A stretch of DNA of 51,403 bases from JBEKTY01 sp049515555 (lineage in GTDB: Bacteria > Planctomycetota > Planctomycetia > Pirellulales > Thermoguttaceae): contig JBEKTY010000038.1 in NCBI GenBank assembly GCA_049515555.1, positions 1 through 51,403 on the forward strand. Reading direction: 5' to 3'. A program made the translations under genes and the position numbers. Of this stretch, positions 16,825 to 26,101 are shown piece by piece. Each line of letters starts with the position of its first letter. The first letter of the stretch is position 1. Below the pieces are notes generated by a model, which was not told where the DNA came from, did not search any database, and worked only from the letters and a program-made list of their open reading frames with translations.

Positions 16825-18780
16825 ATGAAGATTCGATGCGTCGCCGCGCTGCTCGCAATTACGGTTGCCGCCGTTGCCGCTTACCGGCCGATGGCCAGCG
16901 GTGCCGAGAAGGCGCCGACCGGCAATACGGCGGCCGAAGACAAGCTGCTGGCAGTGCTCCGCTCCGATGCCCCGGCCCAGGACAAGTGCAACGCCTGCCG
17001 CGAGCTGAAGACCATCGGCACGGAGCGATCGGTCGAGGCGCTTGCCGGGCTGTTGACCGTGCCGGATACGTCGCACGCGGCCCGGATTGCCCTGGAATCC
17101 ATGCCCTATCCGGCGGCGGGGGCGGCATTGCGGGCGGCGGCCGCCAAGGCCACCGGACTGACGAAGGCCGGCATTTTGGATAGCCTCGGCGAGCGGCGCG
17201 ATGCGGAGGCGACCGCCTTGCTGGCGGCGGCCCTGCAAGACGCCGATCCAGTGGTCGTCGCGGCGGCGGCCGTGGCCCTGGGCAAGATCGGCACCCCGGC
17301 GGCGGCCGACGCTTTGACCGCGGCCCGCGAGAAGGCCAAGGGGCCAGCCCGCGAGGCAATCGGCGAAGGGCTGCTTATCTGTGCCGACCGGCTGTTGGCG
17401 GCCGGCGACCGGCAGCGGGCCTCCGACGTCTACGTCGCCCTGAGTGCACCCGGCGAACCCTTGCGACAGCGGACCGGCGCGCTCCGCGGCCAACTGCGGG
17501 CGGCCCCGGCCTCACCGGCGGTCGGGGTAGCGATGGCCCTGGCCGGCGATGACACATTGCTCCGCGCCGCCGCGGCGGGCATGCTGCCCCAACTTTCGCC
17601 AGCCGAGTTCCGCGAGTTGGCCGCCCGTCGCAAGACCCTACCTGCCGCAAGTCAAGTGGCCGTGTTGGCCGCGATCCGCATCCGCGGCGACCGCTCGTTG
17701 GCCCCCATCGCGCTGGAGGCGGCCGCCAACGACAACGAATCGGTGCGGGTGATGGCCGTGCGGGCCTTGGGCATTGTGGGCGATGCGGCGGCGGTGCCGC
17801 TTCTGGTCCGCCTCTCCGCTGCGAAGGATCGCCCTGGCGATGCGGCCCGGGAGGGCCTGACGACGATTTCCGGCCCCGGCGTGGACGAAGCCCTGCTGGC
17901 CGCAATGGAGGCGGAGAAGGACGCGGCCCGCCGGGCCGAGTGGGTGGCACTTATCGGGGCCCGCGGCGTGGGCAGCCTGGTCCCGCGCCTGCTGGCTGAG
18001 GCCCGGCAGCCGGACCCGGCGGTCCGCGCCCGGGCCGTGGCAGCACTGGCCGCGCGGGCCCGGCTGGCCGACGTGCCGGCCATGGCCGAGCTCCTGCTGG
18101 CCACCCCCAACGGCCCCGAACGCGAGGAAGTCGAACGGGCCATCCGCCTGGTCTGCCAGCAGATCGCCGACGCCCAGCACCGGGCCGATCCCGTGCTCGA
18201 TCTGCTCCAAGGCGCGACGGCCGCCAAGCGGATCGATCTGCTGCCGCTGGTGGGCCGGCTGGGCGGCGAGCGGGCCCGGCTAATGATCGACGAGGCCCTG
18301 CGGAGCACCGACCCGGCGCTGTACGCGGCCGGTGTGCGGGCCTTGAGCAATTGGCCCGATGCCTCGGTTGCCGATCAACTGCTGCGGCTGGCCGAGACGG
18401 CGCCGCTGCGGGAGCACCGCTTGTGGGCCCTCCGCGGGTTCATCCACGTGGTCGTATTGCCCGGCAAGACCTCGGAGGCCGAGAAGCTGGCCCTCTTGCG
18501 GCGGGCCATGCAACTAGCCACCGCCGACGAGGAGCGGGTGTTGGTGGTGCAGCGGGCCTCCGCCGTGCGGACCGTCGAGGCCCTGCGCTTCCTGCGGCCT
18601 TGCCTCGATCAGCCGGCCTTGGCCGAGGAGGCCGGCAAGAGCATCGTCGAGCTGGCCCGCCACAAGGAGCTGGCCCAGCCCAATCGGGGCGACTTCGAGC
18701 CCGCCTTGAAACAGGTGATCCGGATTTGCAAAGACCCCCTGACGGTCGAGAAGGCCCGCCGGCTGCTGGGGACGTTGTGA
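16825..18780 (+). CDS. Exported HEAT-repeat protein
   Basis: 651-residue protein of unknown function, probably a helical-repeat scaffold. The start is supported by TTGGAG 8 bases upstream. Residues 1-27 form a signal peptide (hydrophobic to about 19, ending ASGA). From about 35 to the end the sequence consists of HEAT/PBS-lyase-type units with the pattern A..ALG.IG....V..L (for example VVAAAAVALGKIGTPAAADAL, VRVMAVRALGIVGDAAAVPLL here cut into parts: VRVMAVRALGIVGDAAAV). No catalytic residues are apparent. It is followed by a cluster of four hairpins and the convergent acs gene. Confidence 0.85.
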   Translation: MKIRCVAALLAITVAAVAAYRPMASGAEKAPTGNTAAEDKLLAVLRSDAPAQDKCNACRELKTIGTERSVEALAGLLTVPDTSHAARIALESMPYPAAGAALRAAAAKATGLTKAGILDSLGERRDAEATALLAAALQDADPVVVAAAAVALGKIGTPAAADALTAAREKAKGPAREAIGEGLLICADRLLAAGDRQRASDVYVALSAPGEPLRQRTGALRGQLRAAPASPAVGVAMALAGDDTLLRAAAAGMLPQLSPAEFRELAARRKTLPAASQVAVLAAIRIRGDRSLAPIALEAAANDNESVRVMAVRALGIVGDAAAVPLLVRLSAAKDRPGDAAREGLTTISGPGVDEALLAAMEAEKDAARRAEWVALIGARGVGSLVPRLLAEARQPDPAVRARAVAALAARARLADVPAMAELLLATPNGPEREEVERAIRLVCQQIADAQHRADPVLDLLQGATAAKRIDLLPLVGRLGGERARLMIDEALRSTDPALYAAGVRALSNWPDASVADQLLRLAETAPLREHRLWALRGFIHVVVLPGKTSEAEKLALLRRAMQLATADEERVLVVQRASAVRTVEALRFLRPCLDQPALAEEAGKSIVELARHKELAQPNRGDFEPALKQVIRICKDPLTVEKARRLLGTL

Positions 18781-18817
18781 ACGCGGTTAAGATCGGCCAA
18801 TCAATTACTGCCGTATT

Positions 18818-18955
18818 CCTCACGCTGGAGCGTGAGGACGTGCGGCAGAACCTCACGCGGAGCGTGAGGAGCACGACCGATCCGTACTCCTCTCGCTCCG
18901 CGAGAGGGCCCGGCAGAGACACAATCGTTTCTCCAGCCTCACGCGGAGCGTGAGG
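18818..18955. repeat. Cluster of four GAGCGTGAGG-type hairpins (family P5)
   Basis: Hairpins at 18818-18837, 18851-18869, 18889-18907 and 18937-18955. Three are CCTCACGC-(T)GGAGCGTGAGG forms and one is CCTCTCGCTCCGCGAGAGG. They fill the gap between the convergent HEAT and acs genes; the last ends 6 bases before the acs stop. They could serve as a bidirectional terminator, though no T-run follows. Confidence 0.8.
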
Positions 18956-18961
18956 AATACG

Positions 18962-20917
<1,956 letters not shown>

Positions 20918-20970
20918 CGCAGGCTCCCTCGGTTCCAGTGTGTGCGGAGTGTTTCCCTCGTGCCGCCGCT

Positions 20971-21924
20971 CTAGCCCGCGGCCAGGGCGCGGTCGAGGCG
21001 CCCGATGGCCTCGTCGATTTCCTTGGCGCTCTTGAAGCCGATGACCACCGCGCTCAGCTCGGGCCGGGCCATCGCAAAGCGCGCCGCCTTCTTGCGGTCG
21101 TCGGGATTCTGAAAGTCGCCGTCGCCCACCAGCTTCATGCCGATGACGCCGCGGCCCTTGGCGTGCATCGCCCGCAGTTGTTCGACGACGGGGGCGATGT
21201 CGTTGCCGGGCTTGTTCCAAGTCTCCTCGGGACCGTCGATATGCTTGGCCTGCGGGTTGACGCGCACCAGGTGCACCTCCGGCCAGTCCGAGGCCGCCGC
21301 GGTGCGCAGGGCGGGCAGGCTGTGGCAGGAAACGCCCTTGGCGCGGATCCACTTCCGGGCCTTGGCCTCCTCGAAGCCGTCCATTACCCGCCGCCACTCG
21401 TCGGTCCACCCGCCCTTGACCATGCAGTGAATCAGCAGGCTGTCGATGTAATCGGTGTCGAACACCTGGCGGTGATGATCGATGGCCTTGAGCACGTCCT
21501 GCGGGAGGCCGGGAATCTTGGACTGCAAAAATATCTTTTCGCGGGGCAGTCCCTTGATCGCGCCGCCCAGCCAGGGGAAGGTGGCATAGCTCTGGGCACA
21601 GTCGAAGTAGGTAATGCCCCGATCATAGGCGTAACGAATCAGATCGTTGAATGCCCGCTGGCCAAGCGCCTTCTGCACGTTGCCGCTATTGCTGCCGGCG
21701 CCGAACCCCAGGCGGCTGAGGCGAAGGCCGGTCTTCCCCAGCGGCACCTGATCCAGGGCCGTGCGGACCGGCGGCGATAGGGCGCCGGAAAGCAGGCGGG
21801 GGGCCAGAAGCGTGGCCCCCGCCAGGGCCGCCGTCTGGGCGAGAAATTCGCGGCGCGTGCCGATTCGGGCCACGCCGCCGGGGGTTGGCCGCTGCGGCGC
21901 CGGCGAAGATGTGTGCACTGTCAT
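20971..21924 (-). CDS. Tat-exported aldo/keto reductase family protein
   Basis: NAD(P)H-dependent oxidoreductase with a TIM-barrel AKR fold, 317 residues. The ATG at 21924 follows AGGAG by 8 bases; the frame remains open upstream through intergenic repeats but without support. N-terminus: TRREFLAQTAALAGATL, a twin-arginine signal. The AKR core shows LGKTGLRLSRLGFG, DRGITYFDCAQSY (Asp and Tyr of the catalytic set), LQSKIPG (Lys) and DYIDSLLIHCM (His), so the tetrad appears present. The C-terminus (AVVIGFKSAKEIDEAI) is also typical. It lies upstream of acs on the same strand (53-base gap). The substrate is unknown. Confidence 0.88.
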   Translation of the reverse strand: MTVHTSSPAPQRPTPGGVARIGTRREFLAQTAALAGATLLAPRLLSGALSPPVRTALDQVPLGKTGLRLSRLGFGAGSNSGNVQKALGQRAFNDLIRYAYDRGITYFDCAQSYATFPWLGGAIKGLPREKIFLQSKIPGLPQDVLKAIDHHRQVFDTDYIDSLLIHCMVKGGWTDEWRRVMDGFEEAKARKWIRAKGVSCHSLPALRTAAASDWPEVHLVRVNPQAKHIDGPEETWNKPGNDIAPVVEQLRAMHAKGRGVIGMKLVGDGDFQNPDDRKKAARFAMARPELSAVVIGFKSAKEIDEAIGRLDRALAAG

Positions 21925-22044
21925 GGTTACCGCTCCTGTATGGTTTAGTGTCTTAATGTGACGGTTCTGCGCGCTTTGCGAGCATTTTGCGGGGATCGAG
22001 GACACACGGATTATACTCACCGGCCTCGGCTCCGCCCAGGGTCG

Positions 22045-22203
22045 AGGAATTACGACGGGCGACGGGCGACGGACGACGGACGGGAGTGGTTCTGGCGGGG
22101 CTCCGTCCACTCGACCCACCCTGCAAATCTTCCGTCCGTCGCCCGTCGCCCCTCCTCCGTCGTGGTTCTGGTGGGGCTCGCTCCGCTCGACCCACCCTAC
22201 AAG
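22045..22203. repeat. Family P6 palindromic repeats, two copies with short tandem blocks
   Basis: Two copies of a unit reading GGGGCTC..TCGACCCACCCT (22086-22122 and 22161-22200), with ACGGGCGACGG-type short tandem repeats and their inverse between and before them. A third copy in reverse orientation is at 42772-42803. Confidence 0.75.
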
Positions 22204-22276
22204 TCTCACTTGCAGAATCGGCGGATACGTCCTATGGTTGATATAAACGTTGCAGGTGGGAAACGCTTGCGGCCGA

Positions 22277-22349
22277 GGGGGATAGCCCCATTTTCGTCGG
22301 ACAAAGGGGACAGTCCCATTTTCGTCGGACGAAAATTGGGACAGTCCCC
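22277..22349. repeat. Palindromic repeat family P2, copy 1
   Basis: Built from GGGGACAGTCCC and ATTTTCGTCGGACGAAAAT palindromes with a third degenerate arm. It ends 54 bases before the aldolase start. Other copies lie within coding sequence at 25186-25256 and 50069-50130. Confidence 0.85.
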
Positions 22350-22403
22350 GGCGTGAAGAACCGGCAACGCCCGAGAGGCCGGGGAACCCTGGGGGACGAC
22401 AGT

Positions 22404-23414
22404 ATGGCATCCAAGATTCAAGGCATTTTCACGCCCAACGTGGTCCCGCTCCAGGCAGACGGGGGCATCAACGAGCCCGAGCTCCGCCGCTACGTGGACT
22501 GGCTGATCGAGCGCGGCGTGCACGGCCTGTATCCCAACGGATCGACCGGCGAGTTCATTCGTTTCACGCCCGAGGAGCGGCAGCGGATCGTAAGGATCGT
22601 TTGCCAGCAGGCCGCCGGGCGGGTGCCCGTGCTGGCCGGGGCGGCCGAGGCCAACGTTCGCGAGACGATCGCCGCCTGCGAAGTGTATGCGGGCTACGGG
22701 GCGCGGGCCGTGGCCATCGTCGCCCCGTTCTACTACAAGCTCAGTCCCGAGTCGGTGTACGCCTACTTCCGCGAGATCGCCCTGAACACGCCGATCGACG
22801 TCACGCTGTACAACATCCCCATGTTCGCCAGCCCCATCGACGTGCCGACCATCCGCCGCCTGGTGGAGTTCGAGCGGATCGTGGGCATCAAGGATTCCTC
22901 GGGCGACATGGCCTTCATGATGCGCATGATGTCGGCCGTGCGGCCGGTGCGGCCCGACTTCTCGTTCCTCACCGGATGGGAGGCGGTGCTGGTGCCCATG
23001 CTCTTGATCGGCTGCGACGGCGGGACGCACGCCACCAGCGGCGTCGTGCCGGAGCTGACGCGCAAGGTCTACGACCTGACCCGCTCCGGGCAGCTCGACG
23101 AGGCCATGCGGCTGCAGTTCCGACTCCTGGAGCTGTTCGACTGCATGGTCTATTCGGCCGATTTTCCGGAGGGCTTCCGGGCGGCGGTCGAGCTGCGCGG
23201 CTTCCGGGTGGGCCGCAGCCGGCAGCCGCAGAGCGGCAGCCAGGCGGTGGATTTCGCCGCCTTGCAGAACGTGCTGCGCTGCATTCTGGCGGAGTTCGGC
23301 TACGTCGACGCCCCGCCCGAAGGCTGCCCCCCGCGCACGGGCAACATCGATCGCGACCGCATCAGCCACATCGTGGCCGCCGTGGTCCACGAGTTGCGCG
23401 GGCACTCACCGTGA
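22404..23414 (+). CDS. DapA/NanA-type aldolase (dihydrodipicolinate synthase / N-acetylneuraminate lyase family)
   Basis: Class I pyruvate-dependent aldolase or dehydratase, cytoplasmic TIM barrel, 336 residues (slightly longer than the usual 290-310). ATG 22404 follows GGGGGAC. Family residues are visible: PNGSTGEF near 50 (pyruvate-binding loop), LYNIPMF near 135 (catalytic Tyr), and VGIKDSSGD near 160 with the Schiff-base Lys. The C-terminus is extended by about 30 residues. Substrate cannot be read from the sequence: lysine biosynthesis, sialic acid or 2-keto-3-deoxy sugar acids are possible. Proximity to a UxaA-type dehydratase and sugar-acid-type carrier makes a 2-keto-3-deoxy-acid aldolase attractive (inference). 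Confidence 0.9.
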   Translation: MASKIQGIFTPNVVPLQADGGINEPELRRYVDWLIERGVHGLYPNGSTGEFIRFTPEERQRIVRIVCQQAAGRVPVLAGAAEANVRETIAACEVYAGYGARAVAIVAPFYYKLSPESVYAYFREIALNTPIDVTLYNIPMFASPIDVPTIRRLVEFERIVGIKDSSGDMAFMMRMMSAVRPVRPDFSFLTGWEAVLVPMLLIGCDGGTHATSGVVPELTRKVYDLTRSGQLDEAMRLQFRLLELFDCMVYSADFPEGFRAAVELRGFRVGRSRQPQSGSQAVDFAALQNVLRCILAEFGYVDAPPEGCPPRTGNIDRDRISHIVAAVVHELRGHSP

Positions 23415-23729
23415 CCGTGGCCGCAAGGGCAAGACCAGGAAAGAAGCGTGTGCCCCATCAGAGCGGCTGGTTCTTGTGCTCATCGTCTGGATGTTGACCG
23501 GGCAGCGGCCACGACGGCGGGACAACGGCTCATCCCCGCGTCACAGTAGACGAGGCTGGGGACTTGGTTCTTCAGCAAGGACACCAGTGTTTGGTCGCCT
23601 GCGAGGAATTCACGCACGGGTCATTTCGCGTCCGTGTCGTCGGCTTCCGTCGGGGTCAACACCCGGTTGCAGCACAGGCAGGCAAAACTCGGTGGACCGC
23701 CCACAGCGAGCGAAGACGACGAACGATTG
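23415..23729. other. Intergenic region with a phosphatase-like remnant
   Basis: Apart from the minus-strand remnant at 23480-23617, nothing was recognised. A 61-codon plus-strand frame (23564-23749) lacks a ribosome site and overlaps the antitoxin end. Confidence 0.5.
23480..23617 (-). pseudogene. Remnant resembling a dual-specificity phosphatase active-site segment
   Basis: A 45-codon minus-strand frame (from a GTG) reads LVYCDAGMSRCPAVVAAA, i.e. the C-x5-R phosphate-binding loop of the tyrosine/dual-specificity phosphatase fold followed by the typical helix. It is far too short for a complete domain (about 130-150 residues). The frame just upstream is closed by a TGA, so this is most likely a decayed fragment. 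A chance match is possible. Confidence 0.35.
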
Positions 23730-24095
23730 TCATGAAACGCGGACACTGAAACCGATCGCTGCGCCGATCGCCTCGGCGTAGCGGTAGAGTGTATCCACAG
23801 TCGGGTTGACATATACGCCGTTCTCCAGGCGGCTAACTGCCGCCCGATCCATGCCACTCCGCGCGGCAACGTCGGCCAGGCTCAGACCCTGGCGCTGGCG
23901 GTGCTTCTTGAGCGTCGCCAACATCACCCGCAGGTCCAAGTATTCGCCCTGGGAAACGACTTCGGCAGCGTCGCCGCTGGCCTGCAGGTCAGCCAGGCCA
24001 GGCCGCTCGCGCTGGAACCGCTCCCGAATCTCCTCCAACTGCCGCTGTTGCTCGGGAGTCCGTTCGGTTTTCCGGTGCATGCGATTGCCACTCAT
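23730..24095 (-). CDS. XRE-family helix-turn-helix protein, probable antitoxin
   Basis: 121-residue DNA-binding protein. The ATG at 24095 is chosen because AGGAG lies 8 bases upstream; a GTG two codons earlier sits too close to that site. The C-terminal half is a Cro/C1-type HTH (about residues 60-115: LKKHRQRQGLSLADVAARSG, then RAAVSRLENG, then PTVDTLYRYAEAIG). The N-terminal half is charged and helical (Gln, Glu, Arg rich). It begins 2 bases after the stop of the toxin-like gene, so the pair is translationally coupled in the toxin-first order of HigBA- or BrnTA-like modules. Auto-repression of the pair is expected but no operator was identified. Confidence 0.8.
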   Translation of the reverse strand: MSGNRMHRKTERTPEQQRQLEEIRERFQRERPGLADLQASGDAAEVVSQGEYLDLRVMLATLKKHRQRQGLSLADVAARSGMDRAAVSRLENGVYVNPTVDTLYRYAEAIGAAIGFSVRVS

Positions 24096-24097
24096 CG

Positions 24098-24370
24098 TCA
24101 CTTCTCCTGTCGGGGTTCGGGCGCGGGGTAGGCCGTGACGGGATAGAGAACCAACGGGTCTTCCTCGACCAACTCCCAGACGACCGCCAAGTATCGCCCC
24201 GCCGCCGTCCAGCCAAACGTGATTAGCCGACCGCTCGATGCGCTGTAGACCGTTTGGCTGTGCCGATCGTTGAGGACTTCTTCCACTTCGTTGGACGCAA
24301 CATCGTGCTCAGCAATGTGCCGAACGTTTCCTCGCGGATCATCCTCCAAGTCCCAAATCACCTGAATCAT
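24098..24370 (-). CDS. BrnT/HigB-like toxin candidate
   Basis: 90-residue basic-acidic protein starting MIQVIWDLEDDPRGNVRHIA. The layout W-D-x-GN-x2-HI-x-EH, E-VEEVL, an FGWT-x2-GR-x-LAVVWE strand pair and an LVLYPVTAYPA end resembles BrnT-type and related small toxins of the RelE/BrnT fold, which act as ribonucleases. Start at ATG 24370 with GAGG upstream. It is immediately followed by the HTH antitoxin gene. Assignment to a named toxin family is uncertain; the gene order and size support a toxin-antitoxin role more strongly than the sequence. Confidence 0.65.
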   Translation of the reverse strand: MIQVIWDLEDDPRGNVRHIAEHDVASNEVEEVLNDRHSQTVYSASSGRLITFGWTAAGRYLAVVWELVEEDPLVLYPVTAYPAPEPRQEK

Positions 24371-24527
24371 GACCGCGATCCTCGCCCAGCCATCGTTCTC
24401 TCGGTGTTGTAATATTTTACAATACATCCTCCTTCGGGTCAAGGCACAGCGTCGAAATACAAGCCAGACCGCCGAAAGAGCGGCTCCAAGTCTTCCGCAA
24501 CAGAAACTAAACGTATCAGTCCGTACC

Positions 24528-25928
24528 TTATTCCGCTTCGGCGGACGGCACACCGAGTGTGTCTGCTACGTTGGCGCCGCCCGTCAATGGAGCCGCCTCG
24601 GGCAGGAGCAGGGCCACCAGGGCGGCGGGCAGGAACAGGTAGCCCGAGTACAGCAGCGCCAGCCGGCAGTCGCCCACCTTGTTGAACAGCCCGAAGAACA
24701 CCGTTGCGCCCGCGGCCGCCAGGCGGCCGATGTTGTAGCAGAAGCCGGCCCCCGTGGTCCGCAAGAGGGTCGGGAACAGGGGCGGCAGATACATGGTGAA
24801 CAAGGCGAAGACGCCTTGGCACGCGCCGACGGCCGCCAGCCCCCAGAACTGCTCCAGGTGGCTCCGCGGCTGGTGGTAAGTCCAGAACATCGAGAGGAAG
24901 TACAGCAGGAACATTACCGCGATGGCCCGGCGGTATCCCAGCCCGCGGGCGATGGCCCCGGCCAGGAAGTTCCCGGCCAGCGACGTCAGCATCAAGAGCA
25001 CCATGGCCATGGTCTGGAAGCGGGTCTTGTCCGGCTCGCTCCAGGCGGCCAGATCGGGCAGGTTGCGGAGGTGTTGCAGGAACCAGTACAGCATGGCCCA
25101 GTGGGCCGACAAGGAGAGTCCGCAAACGGCAATCGTCAGCAGCGTGGTGCGGAGGATCGGGCCCCGAAACAGGTCTGCGACCGTAGGGGACAATCCCTTT
25201 TTCGTCGAATAAGGGGACAGTCCCATTTTCGTCGGACGAAAATCGGGACAGTCCCCCTGTGCGGCGCGGGTCTTGGCCGCGTGCCATTCCACTGTCTCGG
25301 GCACCGCACGGCAAATCCACAGTACCAGAAGCGCCGGCAACACGCCCACCAGGAATACGCAGCGGTACTGGTAGTACGAGTCGGCGTACGGCACGATCGA
25401 GAGGAGGAACACGGCAAGCATTGCCAGCAGCACGCCGCAGTTGACGGCGCACTGGAGCACGGCGGCGATCCAGGGACCCCAGCGGCGGGGCCAGGTCTCG
25501 GCCAGCAGGGCCGCCCCCACCGCCCATTCGCCGCCGATCCCCAGCGCCGCCAGGAAGCGGCAGATGAGCAGGTGCCACCAGGTCTGGGCGAAGAACGACA
25601 AGCCCGTAAACAGGGCGTAGGTGAGGATGGTGAGCATCAAGGCCCTGGCCCGCCCGAGCCGGTCGCCCGCGCGGCCGAACAGCCCGCCGCCCAGGGCCCA
25701 GCCCACCAGGAACGCCGCCTGGATCAGCGATCCGCAATAGCCCACCGCCGCATCGCGTTGATTGCCCACATCGAGCAACTGGGCGACGAAGGGGGTGGCC
25801 ACCAAGGTGTACAGGTGCATGTCCAGGCCGTCGAACAGCCAGCCCAGCCAGGCGGCGATCCCCGATCGCCACTGTTGCGCCGACAGTTCGCCCAAGCGCG
25901 TGACGGCTTGGCCTTGCGGTTGCTCCAT
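24528..25928 (-). CDS. MFS transporter with repeat-encoded insert and tail
   Basis: Inner-membrane carrier of 466 residues with about 12 hydrophobic segments, of the sugar/aromatic-acid/sialate porter type. The motif GGGLFGRAGDRLGRARAL (loop 2-3) and RFLAALGIGGEWAVGAALLAE are characteristic. The central cytoplasmic loop, about residues 224-247, is encoded by a P2 palindromic repeat (GDCPDFRPTKMGLSPYS); the C-terminal residues VADTLGVPSAEAE are encoded by a P4 repeat. Neither breaks the frame. It is transcribed after the two UxaA-type genes on the same strand and may bring in their sugar-acid substrate (inference). Confidence 0.88.
   Translation of the reverse strand: MEQPQGQAVTRLGELSAQQWRSGIAAWLGWLFDGLDMHLYTLVATPFVAQLLDVGNQRDAAVGYCGSLIQAAFLVGWALGGGLFGRAGDRLGRARALMLTILTYALFTGLSFFAQTWWHLLICRFLAALGIGGEWAVGAALLAETWPRRWGPWIAAVLQCAVNCGVLLAMLAVFLLSIVPYADSYYQYRCVFLVGVLPALLVLWICRAVPETVEWHAAKTRAAQGDCPDFRPTKMGLSPYSTKKGLSPTVADLFRGPILRTTLLTIAVCGLSLSAHWAMLYWFLQHLRNLPDLAAWSEPDKTRFQTMAMVLLMLTSLAGNFLAGAIARGLGYRRAIAVMFLLYFLSMFWTYHQPRSHLEQFWGLAAVGACQGVFALFTMYLPPLFPTLLRTTGAGFCYNIGRLAAAGATVFFGLFNKVGDCRLALLYSGYLFLPAALVALLLPEAAPLTGGANVADTLGVPSAEAE
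24547..24563. repeat. Palindromic repeat family P4, copy 2 (inside the MFS 3' end)
   Basis: GGCACACCGAGTGTGTC with flanking bases shared with the P4 copy at 16757-16803. It encodes the last residues of the MFS carrier. Confidence 0.65.
25186..25256. repeat. Palindromic repeat family P2, copy 2 (in frame within the MFS gene)
   Basis: Same arms as 22277-22349 (GGGGACAGTCCC, TTTTCGTCGGACGAAAA), 71 nt, within the loop between transmembrane segments 6 and 7. The frame stays open through it. Confidence 0.85.
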
Positions 25929-25947
25929 GGCTTGGATCTCGAAGGAA

Positions 25948-26101
25948 GTGGCTGGTGGCTAGTGGCTGGTGATTGGTTGTCAGTTGTCAGTTGTCAGTTG
26001 TCGGTACTCAGTCCTCAGTACTCGGTTGCCGATACCCAAGTCGCCCCTTATTCCTCGCCCCTCGCCCCTCACAACTAGCCACCAGCCACTAGCCACCAGC
26101 C
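25948..26101. repeat. Large imperfect inverted repeat with short tandem blocks
   Basis: GTGGCTGGTGGCTAGTGG at the left and its complement at the right (26075-26101), with TCAGTTG and CTCGCCC tandem blocks between. The right arm runs into the 3' end of the UxaA-type gene and supplies its stop codon. Confidence 0.75.

Larger units (their letters stand above)
21925..22403. other. Repeat-filled intergenic region
   Basis: Divergent genes flank it (aldo/keto reductase leftward, aldolase rightward). Almost all of it is repeat: family P6 units (22045-22203) and a family P2 palindrome (22277-22349). No gene was recognised. Confidence 0.7.
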
